Source: Ophioderma brevispina (lineage: Eukaryota > Echinodermata > Ophiuroidea > Amphilepidida > Ophiodermatidae). From it: a stretch of DNA of 64,000 nt. A model generated the notes under the pieces. It did not search any database. It was not told the origin of the DNA and was given only the letters and a program-made list of their open reading frames with translations. A program made the position numbers and the translations under genes. The stretch is from positions 1 to 64,000 of the forward strand of contig JAMKCH010014293.1 of assembly GCA_023653785.1 (NCBI GenBank), written 5' to 3'. Positions 34,544 through 46,231 of this stretch are shown here, piece by piece. The stretch's first letter is position 1. Each line of letters begins with the position of its first letter.

Positions 34544-36436
34544 GATATCAAACGTCTACTAGGAACGACTACTTGCAATATTGATTGTGGTACACGTGGT
34601 CGTGTCCAGTACACTAAAATGCCCATTGAAAACTTCCAAAAACTGCAACTTTTGGTTTGGGGGATTGCGTCTTTTTCGTCACTCCAAATCTACGGTATAG
34701 ACTGGACAAACATGCTCCAGAAGGTTTTTCTTGCTGTAACTGGTTGTACAAACCCTCCCGAAAAACTATCAAAAGGTAGAAAAAATGAAGCATGGCAAGA
34801 CATGCTAATTTGCATAAAACTAGGCAATATTGCCTATATTTTGGTTATATACAATATATGCAAAGGCGACCCAATTTATGTAAATAAAGTTTCACTTCTG
34901 GATAGGAGATGGTCTTCAACCCTTAAACCCCATCTGTATAGCGTTTTGACGCTGATATTTAACCCGTTTTTAATTGAGAGAAAAAAACATGATTTTCTTA
35001 GCCCTCCATCTTATGTGTAAAAGTAATATCGGTCGACCCCAAATGGGGGGACATTTTCTCATAACTTCCAAAACAAAATATCCTTTAGCTCAAAGATTGC
35101 ACAGGGGTAATTGAGGGGGGAAAAATGTAGCTTTCTTCAAAATACCAAAATGTGGACTACTTCTGGTAAAATTTGGGTATGGGGACGATAATATTAGCGA
35201 TCAGGCCACAGACCTTTAAATCTTGAGTATAGGACCGATGGGTACTTGAGGTCTAAACGTTTTTAGTTGGGTACTGTGTGTAGTTGCAGGATAGGTTGAT
35301 GATGTAGGCTGACTTTATCTGCAGCATTCTAAATGATGTTTGGAGTAGATCTTGTGCAGACATATGCATCCTCTGTTAGAGCTAGCAGTCAAGGTGTGAG
35401 CTGCTGACTTTGGTGACGTCTTTAGAATGGCTGACCGCCTTTTTATGTGCTGTTCCTACCTATACACGCAGGAAATGACCCCCTTTTAAAATGTTAACAT
35501 ACTCCATTGACCCCATTTTCTTCTTTCGGGCTATCCACTTTTATCACAAGTTTGAATAAAATTATCCACTTTTTAAAAGGAATTTGAACACCCAAATTAA
35601 AAAATTTTCGCAGCCGACGTGCACAGTTTTCACAATTTTATAATTTCATGGCAAATGGCAATTTAATCTAGAGATAGAAAAAGAGGGCACTTCCTATTTA
35701 AATCAGGTTTTAACTCATTGGCCCCCTTCTTAAAGTTTGATAAGGAGGCCATCGTATCAGGCTTGGGTACCGAATATGACCCGTATTTGGGTACATTTAT
35801 CTGAAAGGACCTAGGAAAGGATCTGGTGAGGCGGGATATCGGGTGGGTTTGAAGAGAGACCGAAAAAGGATCATATTTTTTCACTTGCCGAGGCACATTA
35901 TACCATCACTTCGCTAGAGTGCCCCCCGACATTAGTTGACACAATGTGTTTGAATAAATACTGATAATAAGTTGCTAAATAAAGATCTCACCATACCGAG
36001 TGACAGTCCTGACAAATCATCTAGAGCGCAAATAATTTTGGCGGACACCCTGGCAACCTGCGGCCATCGGAATAATGCCATCCACTTTCCGCTTAAATAT
36101 CAATGCAAAGTATACACACCTTGAAGGCATAGCCATGAAAAAGCATGTGCAAATACTAAAGAAAATGGAAATATTCTAAACATGAATTTATGAGCTATAT
36201 ACCTTTGTCGGAATATGAGCGTATAAAATGCACCGTAAGATAAATGCAAATATTAGGCAATGTCTTGCCCGCTTCCTTGTTCTACCTTTTGTGTATATGT
36301 TGTTTTGGAGGTCTTTTACTGATAGTTACAGCAATAAAACCTTCTGTTAGAAATTTGTCCAGGCTGTACCTAATTATTTAATAGATGTGAGTGGACTTTT
36401 CAGGGCGTTTACTATCTCAGCCTCAATTCAGCACGC

Positions 36437-36650
36437 TTTTTTTACAAGTGAGGTGTGTTATTAATGAAAAAAAGGAAGACCTAGACATCAAACATTTATA
36501 TTTCGAAAAGCTTTCAAAATTCTCGGAATTGGCACAATATGATCGACTTTTATAAGCACGGTGGTTGTTAAATGAAAGAGCAAGACCTGAGGGCAAAAAA
36601 ATGATATCTTGAAAACTTTTCAAAAATTATCGGACTGGTCGAAAAAACAT
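36437..36650. repeat. Diverged tandem pair, period about 110 bp
   Basis: GTTATTAATGAAAAAAAGGAAGACC with CGAAAAGCTTTCAAAATT and CGGAATTGG is followed about 110 bases later by GTTAAATGAAAGAGCAAGACC with TTGAAAACTTTTCAAAAATT and CGGACTGG. Two units only. Confidence 0.45.
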
Positions 36651-37019
36651 GCCGGAGATGATTTTTTGTGCCAACTGTATTAATGATTTTTAAAAGCTAG
36701 TTAACACGTCTCTCGGTGGCGGGGGTGGGATATGTCACATAAACAGCAACAGCGAATTCAAAATCGGTATCAACACCGGCATAGCCGAGGCTAGTCGGTG
36801 TTCAAAGATTCTTAACGGTAGGAGAGCGCTCTCGCATATAAAACGGTTACACACAGACTTGACTAAATGCTAGGCCGGGTCACGGACGATTACATCTAAA
36901 TGGACGTTATTGGAAATTAACTATTTTGCAGCGAGGTTTTAGTAATCCACTAAATTGACTGATTTTGAAGTCAATCATTTATATAATAAATTTATCATGA
37001 TATTACTCAGATGCCCCAA

Positions 37020-38240
37020 AAAGAATGGAAACCAATGCTGGACCACATGGATGGACTGTAAAAGGGGGTACTGTCTCACACAACTTGTTCAGTTTGCTTA
37101 GAGTGGTATTATGTCCAGAACCACATTAGAAGAATTATTTAGATATATAATGAGCTGTTCATATGTGTCAAAAAAACTGAATGGAAAACTGACTGGATAC
37201 AGTGCAGGAGTCTTCCAAGGCTGCCCAACTCATTACTTTATCGTTTCTGGCCAGTATCACATGTGTCTTGATTCTTCCTAGACCAGTCCGCCGAAACACC
37301 TGGTACTGCATGCGTGGATCTGACATCATATAATCTGCCAAAGCATACACAGATAGAGACCCTGAACCCTCGTAGCTAGAGTCCAGAAGGTGCCAAGATA
37401 CAGTGAAGTACTTCCTAAGTGGAAACGGAACTGGATGATGGAAAGCCAATACCAACCACTGCAAGTCTCATGCAATGAAGAGGTTGTCCCACGCAGAAAA
37501 AGCGACAAGGGCACAAAACGCAATATGTGGCATACGATCAAGCCCTAGAAATTGAAGGACAGCAGATTGCTTATTCACAGTCAAACATGCTGTCATCGGG
37601 GGACAGCTTACCTGAAGGACAATAAACATCAGAGACCTGGTATGCACAAAGCTGACAGAAATGGCTTCAAACCAAACAATTCAGTCAACTGAGTGAGCTA
37701 TGAAAGCTTTGGATATTACAACAATGTATTGTACCCAACTGACGGCGGGAGAGTTCACCATCTATAACGTCCCAATTCCATACGTCGAAAGTCTGGAGCT
37801 ACTTGACACCAAATAAGACGCAAAGGGCAGGTATAAGCCGATGCATACCACCAGCGCTCTGTACAGGAGCAGGAAACACTATAGCCTGCACTGAAAATGC
37901 TAACCACATCAGTCAAAAACATCAAACAAGATGATGAAAGGACACAGACACTCTACAGAAATACATGGAAAGTTCAAAGACGAAAAGGCCAGATGGAATG
38001 GTATAAAAGGAATTGGAAAAGGGAAAGACGGAAAATCTAATTCTAAATGAGATGGCTTAGAGGTCAGACGGATAAAGCAGGTCTTGGATACAAAAAGAAA
38101 CCACAAGTGATCAAATACTATGAGTAACAAGAAACAAAGGAAATGCATCGGACGGACTAATAAAGAGGTAGATGAGGAAGTCATGATTGGTCTACATTTA
38201 CGGTGTGGCGAAACATGGGCAGTGGTTGAACTGGGAGTCT
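37020..38240 (+). pseudogene. Coding-like, frame-broken stretch; possible reverse-transcriptase relic
   Basis: Higher GC and a codon-like purine pattern set this apart. Around 37175-37225 the reading KLNGKLTGYSAGVFQGC resembles the 'GV.QGC' RT block, and around 37770-37870 the reading VPYVESLELLDTK then DAKGRYK resembles the later 'YLGT...G' block, at about the distance expected in non-LTR pol. Everything between is broken by stops in all frames. It may equally be a decayed host exon cluster. Clade cannot be assigned. Confidence 0.3.
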
Positions 38241-38899
38241 TTCATGCCAGGTCGACACCTCCTGGAAGAAAAGAAACTTTGTATGCTGGACGATAGAGCT
38301 GCTGTCTTTCCAAATCAACGCAATTCCCACATGATCGACTTCCATCCACGGTCAATCTGAAGTGTGCACAAACGAACTTCTTCACAACATGGTTAGATCA
38401 TAATAAAAAGCGCGCACGTACTGTTAATATAATTAACCTTGTTGGGTCAATTGTATAGCTTTATACCAAAGCACAGAAGTCTCAAAACAGATTCGCCCTG
38501 GGCCAACATCAATTACATTTCATCTATAATAATTCATAGCACGTAGTACAATTTGTGCTGCAATAAATCGAAGTCTATATTAGCGAAAATGTCGGTGGTT
38601 TAGTTACTGACATCGTTCGTTACTGCTGGTGACAGTGGGAAGATACACAAGGTCAAAATTACCACTTCACAAAATCATTTCCCATCAATGACATTGTTCC
38701 ATTATACGTTTGCTAGTTCCGATATTGTTGTTCATCCACTTCACATGGGTTATCGGTCGGGGAACCTCGTCCACAGCGCATGCTATTTCCGGGTTGCCAA
38801 GGATGTACATGCATGACCCCGAGCAGTAGTTGGTTGGAATAGATCACACAAAGAGCATTATGCATACGTGTGACGTAGAATTAACACGTCGTGCCTCGT

Positions 38900-39840
38900 T
38901 TGTTGGTGGTTTCAGAATTCTTTGACTTGTGTATCGCAATGGAGTAGCGGATCCCGGCGGCAAACCTAGGCTGCTTTATAAATATGTTGAGGGTCCGGTA
39001 AACAAAAGTTTCTTGTGCTCGTGGGAAAGACCAATCTTGGACTATGCCCAATTATGTCCCATCGTAATTGTACATGTTCCACATCCTCCAAGGTTGTAGC
39101 TTCTCATTACAAAGCGGAAGATACAAACTGGCGCCCATGACCAAACACTTGGAAGCAATCTTACAGGTGGCCACCGTACGTCGAGTAGAGGCAACTCAGA
39201 AAAAAAAAAAAATCGCATCTGAGAATATAAACTCATATCTACAACAGCCTTTCGCACAACTTATGGTACAACCTACGAAATACAGTCTTACAAATACTTA
39301 GGACAGAGCCCCAATATTATGAAGAAGGCAATGACTACGTTATTCCTGATATTGAGGAACACAAACAAAATAGTGTTCTCCAGAAATCATGAGAATCTAC
39401 GAGCCAGATTCACATCTTTTCTGCCAACAAACAAAGAGAGTGATCTCATAGAGCTGACGGTCATGGAAGAGAACCTATACAATGCATATGCAAGAAAAGT
39501 GCAAATTACCAAGTCAAGTGGCTGAATGTGTGAAAGCAGAGGATGGCTCTACATACGACTTTCCAATGGAAGTAGGAAGCAGATTGTTTCTGCAATACAT
39601 TCGGTCACCAAATGTTCTGGCATCCTTGAGCTCCCTAAAGGAAAGAGAAAAAAGGCTAAACGATACAGCAGCCAATTGCACTCAGAGCAAGCTATGAGTC
39701 ATCTGGCTCTGCGAGCTCAAGGCATTCAGACAGACGGAGCTACAAGGCATCTCCCGCAATATGTCTATGAGGGAAGTGAAGTGGTGAGTTGCTCACAAAA
39801 CCAGGTAGAAGAGGATACTGCCAATTTCCAACTTTAGCAG
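38900..39840 (+). pseudogene. Coding-like stretch of unknown identity with several frame changes
   Basis: Successive open segments in different frames read as protein-like: SHYKAEDTNWRP near 39100, then a frame with EGNDYVIPDIEEHKQN near 39318-39370, then SDLIELTVMEENLYNAYARK (39440-39500), then KAEDGSTYDFPMEVGSRLF (39535-39590), then LELPKGKRKKAKRYSSQ (39625-39680) and HLPQYVYEGSEVV near 39750. The alternation of frames suggests one original reading with small indels (decay or sequencing error). I do not recognise the family. No splice sites were fixed. Confidence 0.35.
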
Positions 39841-39980
39841 GGGACTGTAGTGTACGAGTGTGCGCTTTGGATAAAAATTTGTGCACACAAAGTACTTTAG
39901 ACATGACAATCCATAAAAAAAATTGATGGAAGAATTGCCAACCCCCTAATGGCCTCCAGCTTGGGTTCAAGGTTATACAA

Positions 39981-40596
39981 AGGGGTAAAAAATTTTAAAA
40001 TGTTCTAACTGTTTTAACAAGCACAACATGGTGTTTGTCTGGTCACCAAGGATTCCAAAAAGGTGGTATAGTTTTACACTATCTATGGCTTATCGTTCCG
40101 GAGTTATGGGGTAAAAACTGTAAAATGGTGAAAAAGTAAATTTTGTGTGTACATGGGTCAAAAGTTAAATGTTGCTTTATTCTGATAAAATATGTGGTGC
40201 AAATGTTTCACTAGCTACGGATTGAATAAGGAATAGTTTGCCTTATTGCTATGCTTAGTTTTGCGTTATCAAACAAAATAGGTCACAATAGTTGTTGACT
40301 TTATTCGCCATTTGGTTAACAGACAAGTAAGCTAGTCAAAAAACTATCCTTAATTCACTCGATTACCCTAAACCAAAATTTGAACCAATTGTCAAAAATG
40401 GAGCCAACTTTTAATTTTGGACCACGGTACAAACCAAAATTGACTCTTTTTTACCATTTTTGACAAGTTTTTACCCCAATATTTCTAAACTTAGTCACCG
40501 GTAGTATAAATATACCTTGTTGGAATCCTTGTAAACAAGACAGACACCATGGTGTGCTTTTCAACGCAAATCGGACCATTTTAAAAATTTTACCTG
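39981..40596. mobile_element. Large inverted-repeat element, family F6
   Basis: The left arm (39981 to about 40270) and right arm (about 40330 to 40596) are imperfect reverse complements. Matching words on the left are AGGGGTAAAA, AACATGGTGTTTGTCTGG, AAGGATTCCAA, TATGGGGTAAAAACT and AAGGAATAGTTTG; their complements appear in reverse order on the right. The short centre is near 40295. No coding capacity. A further partial copy in right-arm orientation lies at 52945-53100, so this is a dispersed family and not a local fold alone. Confidence 0.6.
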
Positions 40597-40868
40597 TGTG
40601 TAAACGTGAAATACAAGTGGGGCCATGAAAGGGGCGTGGCAAGCTGCTTTCCTCAATTTTTTTTATTATCAATGTATAAAGTACTGTTGTACCAAAATGC
40701 ACACAATTTTATCCGGATTTTCACACTCACATAAGATCTGTTAACTACAGTCCCCCAAACTAACTAAGTCACCTTCACAGAGGAGAAATATAGGAGTGCT
40801 TATCTTAAAACGGATAAAAAACACTAGCTCCCGAGGTGTGTGATAGCGCTGGTGTTATCACCATCAAA

Positions 40869-40945
40869 TGACCCCACCGGGATTTGAACCGGGAATTTTT
40901 GCCTTGTTCAAGGCAGTCGAATCTGAAATATATCGCCAGCAAAAT
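40869..40945 (-). pseudogene. tRNA-like fragment (degenerate tRNA or SINE head)
   Basis: On the minus strand there is a perfect match to the internal B box (GGTTCAAATCC, 40890-40880) in a near-complete T arm, followed by an acceptor-like GGGGTCA. A TGCCTTGAACAAGGCA hairpin upstream resembles an anticodon arm, but its loop is one base short of the normal seven. A matching 5' acceptor strand and D arm are not recognisable. A functional gene is unlikely, and no anticodon identity should be assigned. Confidence 0.35.
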
Positions 40946-43300
40946 ACCGTCTTAAAGCAAACAGTCAGTAATTTTGACCAATCGCCATTTTTGTCCTTAC
41001 TCTAACGGTTGAATTGAAATCAGAGCCAAGCTATTGTTGTTAGTATCCGGATTCCAAACCACAGGTGGTCTGCGGTTTAGCTCGCCAGCACGGTCGACAG
41101 CCCCTTTTCAGATTTGTACTGCCCGGTTTTTTTTCGTGATTGCGAGATTTCTTAGCGGGGGGTTGCTTTTCCATATATGGGGCGGAGTTTATGCGTTATT
41201 TGAATATATGTGGCCACTCAAGGCTCTCGATTCCTTAATGACTTACAACGTGTTGCCCAAGTGAGTACGAGATATGTGTGTCCAGGTGTTATGGGCAGTT
41301 CTAGGACTGCATTGATATGCTTAGGTCTTGTTCTTGAAGACTGCTCAGACTGCATGAATGCAGGCTTCAATTGCTAAATCTGAAAATGGATGTCAAAATT
41401 TGATTTTAGTAATTAAAAAAAAAACATTCAACAAAAAAAACTACAAAGACATTGTCTGTTGGGGTGAAAATGGAGGAGAGCGTGGTCTCGTGGTTAGGGT
41501 GCTTTGCTGTGTGGTCGAAAATTTACAAAAAATTACCTAGTTTGTTCAGACGCTCGGCTATGTCCATTTATGAGTTACATCCCCGTATATAATCATTGGT
41601 GTTGACCCACCCCCACCACACCACACTCTTACCTTATTACACATCGTCGCCCACTTCCTACTGGAGCCATTCCAAGCTGCTCGATTAAAAAAAACACCGA
41701 CTGAGGGTACCCATAATTGATATAATGACAGGTGTCAAATAATTGCATTTGTAAGAAAGTGGATGAAACAAAAAAAACCTTACAATTCGTATATGTGTTA
41801 TATCAAAAAATTGTTGTTTAAACGTGGTAACAAAATAAGGGACCGAAGAAGAAACAAATAAATTAAGCATGAATACTAGAACATTGGTCTAGTTTAAAAA
41901 AAAAGGAGACAGAACAATAAAATATGGTAATGCTCTTTGGATAGTAGAAGCAAAACGATTTTTTTTTAAAAAACTTTTCTATTGTTTTTTGTACACATGT
42001 ATGCAACTTTGCCCATTGTTAAAATAATTAATGTGACAATCTGTAGATAATTTTGTTCGAATCCACAATTTTTTACTACCGAATCTATAAATTTCATGCA
42101 GAAAAAATGTGATTTTAGATAATTAATCAACAGAAAAAAAACAAGGAAATGACGTCATAGCAATGATTTACTTGACATTACACATTGCTCACATGTGAAA
42201 TCAATGTCCTTAACAACCCCATCAATCCGTTTGAATACCTGTGGATTCGTAACTTTTACCTGAGATGGATAGGTACATTTCTCTCAATCTTTTACATTTG
42301 TAGTAACTTTGCATGTTTACTAATCCATTTATAGTGTGGAAGAATTGAAAGCTGCAAGATAAGATTAATTAATGATCAGCCCTATGATCCACCCACCCTA
42401 TAAGTAGGGTGCTGTCTTTGCTACGTGTACATGTGCGTATCTTGATGTCTCATTTACCCATTCATGGGACATGATGGACACAAACGTAGTTTCAAAGTGT
42501 CTGGCGAGGAGGATTTTTTTTAATGATAAATGATAAACGAGTAATGTATCCACACCCAAATATCAACTGTCACTGCAGAATTCACACACTTGAATGCATT
42601 CTTTACCGTAATTCCACCGGGATATGCAAAGGATTACAACCAGAGTTTTTGGATTCACTTGCCAGACGTTTTATGTGAAGAGTACAGAATACATGGGCAT
42701 AATAGGCAGTGATATTTATACATAACTCAGATATCAAGCTAACTGCAGAATATTCATGAGAGTTTATACGGATTTGATGTTGAATGTGTAATTACCCTCC
42801 ATAGCATGCTAATGACTATATCATTGGTAAAACAGGTCAAGATTTGCAGTCAAGGTGCGTGATCTTCTAATTGTCTCATTTTCCAGGCCAAAATGTTACG
42901 GGGAGGGTACGCAAATATGGGTCTCATTTTCAGCCTTCTGATATATGAATGACCCTTTTTTTTCATGCCAATTTTGTAAGGTCCTTTTTCAAAATGTTTC
43001 TAAATTTGTTGGAGAATTAGTCAAATGTTCCTTAATCTGAAGCCAAAATTTTCTTTAAAAAAAATTGGAAAATCGTTCCAATTCCCTCAATCTGAAGCCA
43101 AAATTGCTAATAAGGTCGAAATTTTGATTACATTGCAAATTTATGTTAAATTTGGCCTAAATTGTACCTGTGTAGCTAAAGCTTATACACACACTGACCA
43201 AACGTATTGCAACATGCAGAAAACCAATTTATATTAAAAATTAATTTCAATTGTGCCAGGAGTTTCTGACTACACATTAGGTAATTATTGTCAAAGTAAT
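40946..43300. other. Anonymous AT-rich stretch
   Basis: No gene supported. 41480-41505 (TGGTCTCGTGGTTAGGGTGC) resembles a tRNA A box, 10 of 11 positions, as in tRNA-derived SINE heads, but no B box follows at the normal distance. CAATCTGAAGCCAAAATT-type words occur twice, 58 bases apart, near 43031 and 43089. Confidence 0.45.
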
Positions 43301-43311
43301 TATTTTCAAAA

Positions 43312-44047
43312 ACAGATGCGGTTTCCCAGAATCAAGTAGTGCAAAAAAACGTTCAATTTGATTGTCATTAGCGCTAAATATGGCGATTAAAGGAGATGGG
43401 TATTGATAACTTGCCGATCGTACTCCAGCAGAAATACGGGCACAGGAAGGTAAAAAAAGCTGCAAAATAGTCGCTAAATGAATTTTACGGGTTTGTCAAG
43501 GTCTTTTGTAATGTTAGGGCGGAAATCGGAGTGGTTGTATGGACCGGAAATGAGATAATGGCAATAAAAAGATTGGAGCACGTTCATCCCCGTTGGACTC
43601 CAGAAATTTAATCGCAAGAAAGAGGTCACGTGATAATTTAAACCAACTTTTTAATCGCACCGTAGACATTTTGCTGTTTGTCAGGCAATGTGAACGCGTA
43701 ATTAGACATGATTTACGTAAACCACGTGATTTTATCATTCAAATTTCATTTCGGGTGTCTCTGAATTTCTCGATTTTTTGAAGACCACTGTCTTCCATTG
43801 ACTTATCTAATTTCCGGTCCACACAAGCCTCTGATTTTCTCCCATAACATTTAAATAAACCCTAATGAACCCGTCCAATTCATTAAGTGGCTGTTTATAG
43901 CCATTTCTTTTGTTTCTGTGCCTGTATTCCTTCTGGAGTGCAATCGGCAAGTTACCGTTCACCGGCTCTTTTAATCCGCCATACTTAGGAAACATAACAA
44001 TCAAATCACTTTGTTCACCCCTCTTGGATTCTGTGGAATAACATCTG
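43312..44047. mobile_element. Large inverted-repeat element, family F7
   Basis: Arms 43312-43560 and 43802-44047 are imperfect reverse complements around a 241-bp spacer. Paired words (left arm; right arm read on the minus strand) are CAGATGCGGTTTCCCAGAATC / CAGATGTTATTCCACAGAATC, ATATGGCGATTAAA / GTATGGCGGATTAAA, AACTTGCCGAT / AACTTGCCGAT, ACTCCAG / ACTCCAG and GGACCGGAAATGAGATAA / GGACCGGAAATTAGATAA. The right arm holds an 84-codon minus-strand frame (44061-43807) with a protein-like charged composition; the left arm holds a broken version of the same reading. It could therefore be an inverted duplication of a once-coding segment as easily as a foldback transposon. Confidence 0.6.
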
Positions 44048-44089
44048 TATGAGAAACACAACTTTAGAATTTAATACGTATTGTGTGGT

Positions 44090-46049
44090 CAAGAATCCAT
44101 GGTATAATTTGAAATCAATTGGTGATTATGAATTATTTTTATGCATGTTGCAATACTTATGGCCAGTGTGTGTAGATATGGATCTTACCCAGACTCTCGG
44201 AGGCACATCACTACCCAACCAAACTTGAACCCCCCCCCCGTCCCCGGGGAAACTTCTCAGCTTCACGCTCGCAATGTCTTTTAAAATCGCGTTTTATCGC
44301 ATTGCCTTTTGATAATGTTTTTGAGTCTTTCATTTTAAAAATGGGCCAAAAGGCAAATAACGAGAAAATAAATCCAGGTAAAAACATGGCATGTTTTGAC
44401 TAAAAAATTAAATGACGCTTAGGTTTTCGGGCAAAGGAAGATAAGATTTTTTGCCATATCTATTACAAGATGAAATGTTCAATATAGTGGCTTGTACGTG
44501 TTCTTCGACAAGCATAGGCTTAAATGTAATCACTTTAGAGTAGAAATGTAAACGATTGAAATAAGCTAGAATTTAAAACAAAAAGAAAAGAAATACATTG
44601 GTTTAAGGCAAAACAAAGAACCAAACTGTAATTTTTAGAAATACTTAATAAACAAAATCCAGGCCTGAAATAATTCTAGACTGCTTTATAGAATATAAAA
44701 AAAAAATAACGTTGATTTGTGTACTGGTGTATTCTAATTTGAATTATGAAGTCACACTTAATTTGCATGTAAATTGGCACCATTATTTTTTTGGCTCAAT
44801 CATATGATAATTTTATGCAAGTTCCGTAGATTTCGGCAAGTAACCTTCATAGCCCACGGGAACACAATGGCCCCAGAGCTACGATGGAGGTGTTGTGATA
44901 TAACAAAACGGATTTGTGATATTGATTTAAGTACTTTAATTCGTTTACACGGGTTTTTGTCCTTCCCTTGATGTGGGGTTACCTAAAAAACATCAATATC
45001 GGCTACTCAACCGCGCCGTCTAATAGTCTTAGAATATAATAACCGCGCTTCATTTAACGCTTAGAAAATCCATCGTTTCAATTGATGTTGAAATATTCAT
45101 AACATGGAAGCCATACAATTGGTTGTGGCTCCATGCACTTATGTGGGCATATGTTTTATTAATTGCATGGCTTGTGTATTTAATCAGCTACCTAGACTGG
45201 CAACTCCAGTGCATCGGCTTTTTAGGGGGGTAATTTTTTTTTGACGATAGTTAGCCAATTCAAAAGAACGATCATTTCAAATATATTATAACTCGGAGAC
45301 TTTATGAATAAAATTAAATTTTGTGTTGCAATTACAAGTATTCGGAAAACATTGAGCTGTAATGCTTTTGATAATGTTAGCAAAATACTTTTCTACTATA
45401 ATTCCAGGCCTCTGAACGTCTTTAATGGAGCTTGCTGCATGTATAACTTTTTGTTATCATTGAGTTGGCGTATTAATTGACATCCTTTTTCCTTTTCTGC
45501 AATTCGTGACTGTTTTTAGCGGGTAGGGATGGGGTTAACCTTGATTTTTGTCAAAAAGCAGTGAATGCAAGAAAATGAGATAATGACATTGTTTTAATTC
45601 TTAGAATTCAATCTAGTAGCATTTTTTATTGATAAACATCGCACTGTAAGCAGCTAAGCTAAAATTTCTTATCTTCTATATGATTTTATGGGATGAGATT
45701 AAGGGAATTAAATCATGAGATAAACATTTGGGATTTGTCATGTATTTTTTTTCTTCAGTCTGCTATATTTGTGATTGAAAAAAAATAACACCAACATGAA
45801 TGCATCGATTTTGATGAGTCTTTCAATTCTAAAGGAAATGAATAACATACAACTAAAAAATGGTTTAAATATATTGTATGGAATTTAATGTGGAATGATG
45901 TGGAGTTTCCCGAAAATTACACTCCTTGTAGGTGTGCTATAAAAATTTAATATTCGAGCATAATTCAAATTTATAATAACTTGTCCAATTATTGTCTAAT
46001 ACGTTCACTGGTTTTGAAAACAAAGGCTATAATGCAACTCTACCTCAAT
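44090..46049. other. Anonymous AT-rich stretch
   Basis: Nothing supportable seen. Confidence 0.5.
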
Positions 46050-46231
46050 AGACCGTATGCAATAGCCAGCCCATGTTGGTGGACAAATACAGTACTACAA
46101 TACATTCACCTGTCAATGATCCCTGTGCATCGCTAAACATAGATCGATTGGCAGTAAATCTATTTGTCCTAGAATGTATGCATCTTGTCCACCAACATGT
46201 CTGGTGGCTGACGTCATATTGAATACGGTCT
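46050..46231. mobile_element. MITE-like element, 182 bp
   Basis: Terminal inverted repeats of about 35-40 bp: the left end begins AGACCGTATGCAATA and includes CATGTTGGTGGACAA; the right end read inward begins AGACCGTATTCAATA and includes the same CATGTTGGTGGACAA. Both arms continue with a TACATTC-type word. No coding capacity. No convincing target-site duplication. Confidence 0.6.

Larger units (their letters stand above)
33330..37020. other. Anonymous AT-rich stretch
   Basis: No gene supported. Contains four nearby TTCGGCA words at 33390-33457, the 22-bp inverted repeat at 34431-34543 and a diverged tandem pair at 36437-36650. The longest open frame in the window (34526-35020, 164 codons, plus strand) starts inside the inverted repeat; its AT-driven composition and lack of any domain make it more likely chance than a gene. 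Confidence 0.45.

Noticed and set aside
34526..35020. Longest open frame in the window (164 codons, plus strand)
   Set aside because: AT-driven composition, no recognisable domain, and it starts inside an inverted repeat; in 64 kb of AT-rich sequence one frame of this length can occur by chance.
40869..40945. Functional tRNA gene
   Set aside because: Anticodon loop is short, and the D arm and 5' acceptor strand are not recognisable; kept only as a tRNA-like fragment.
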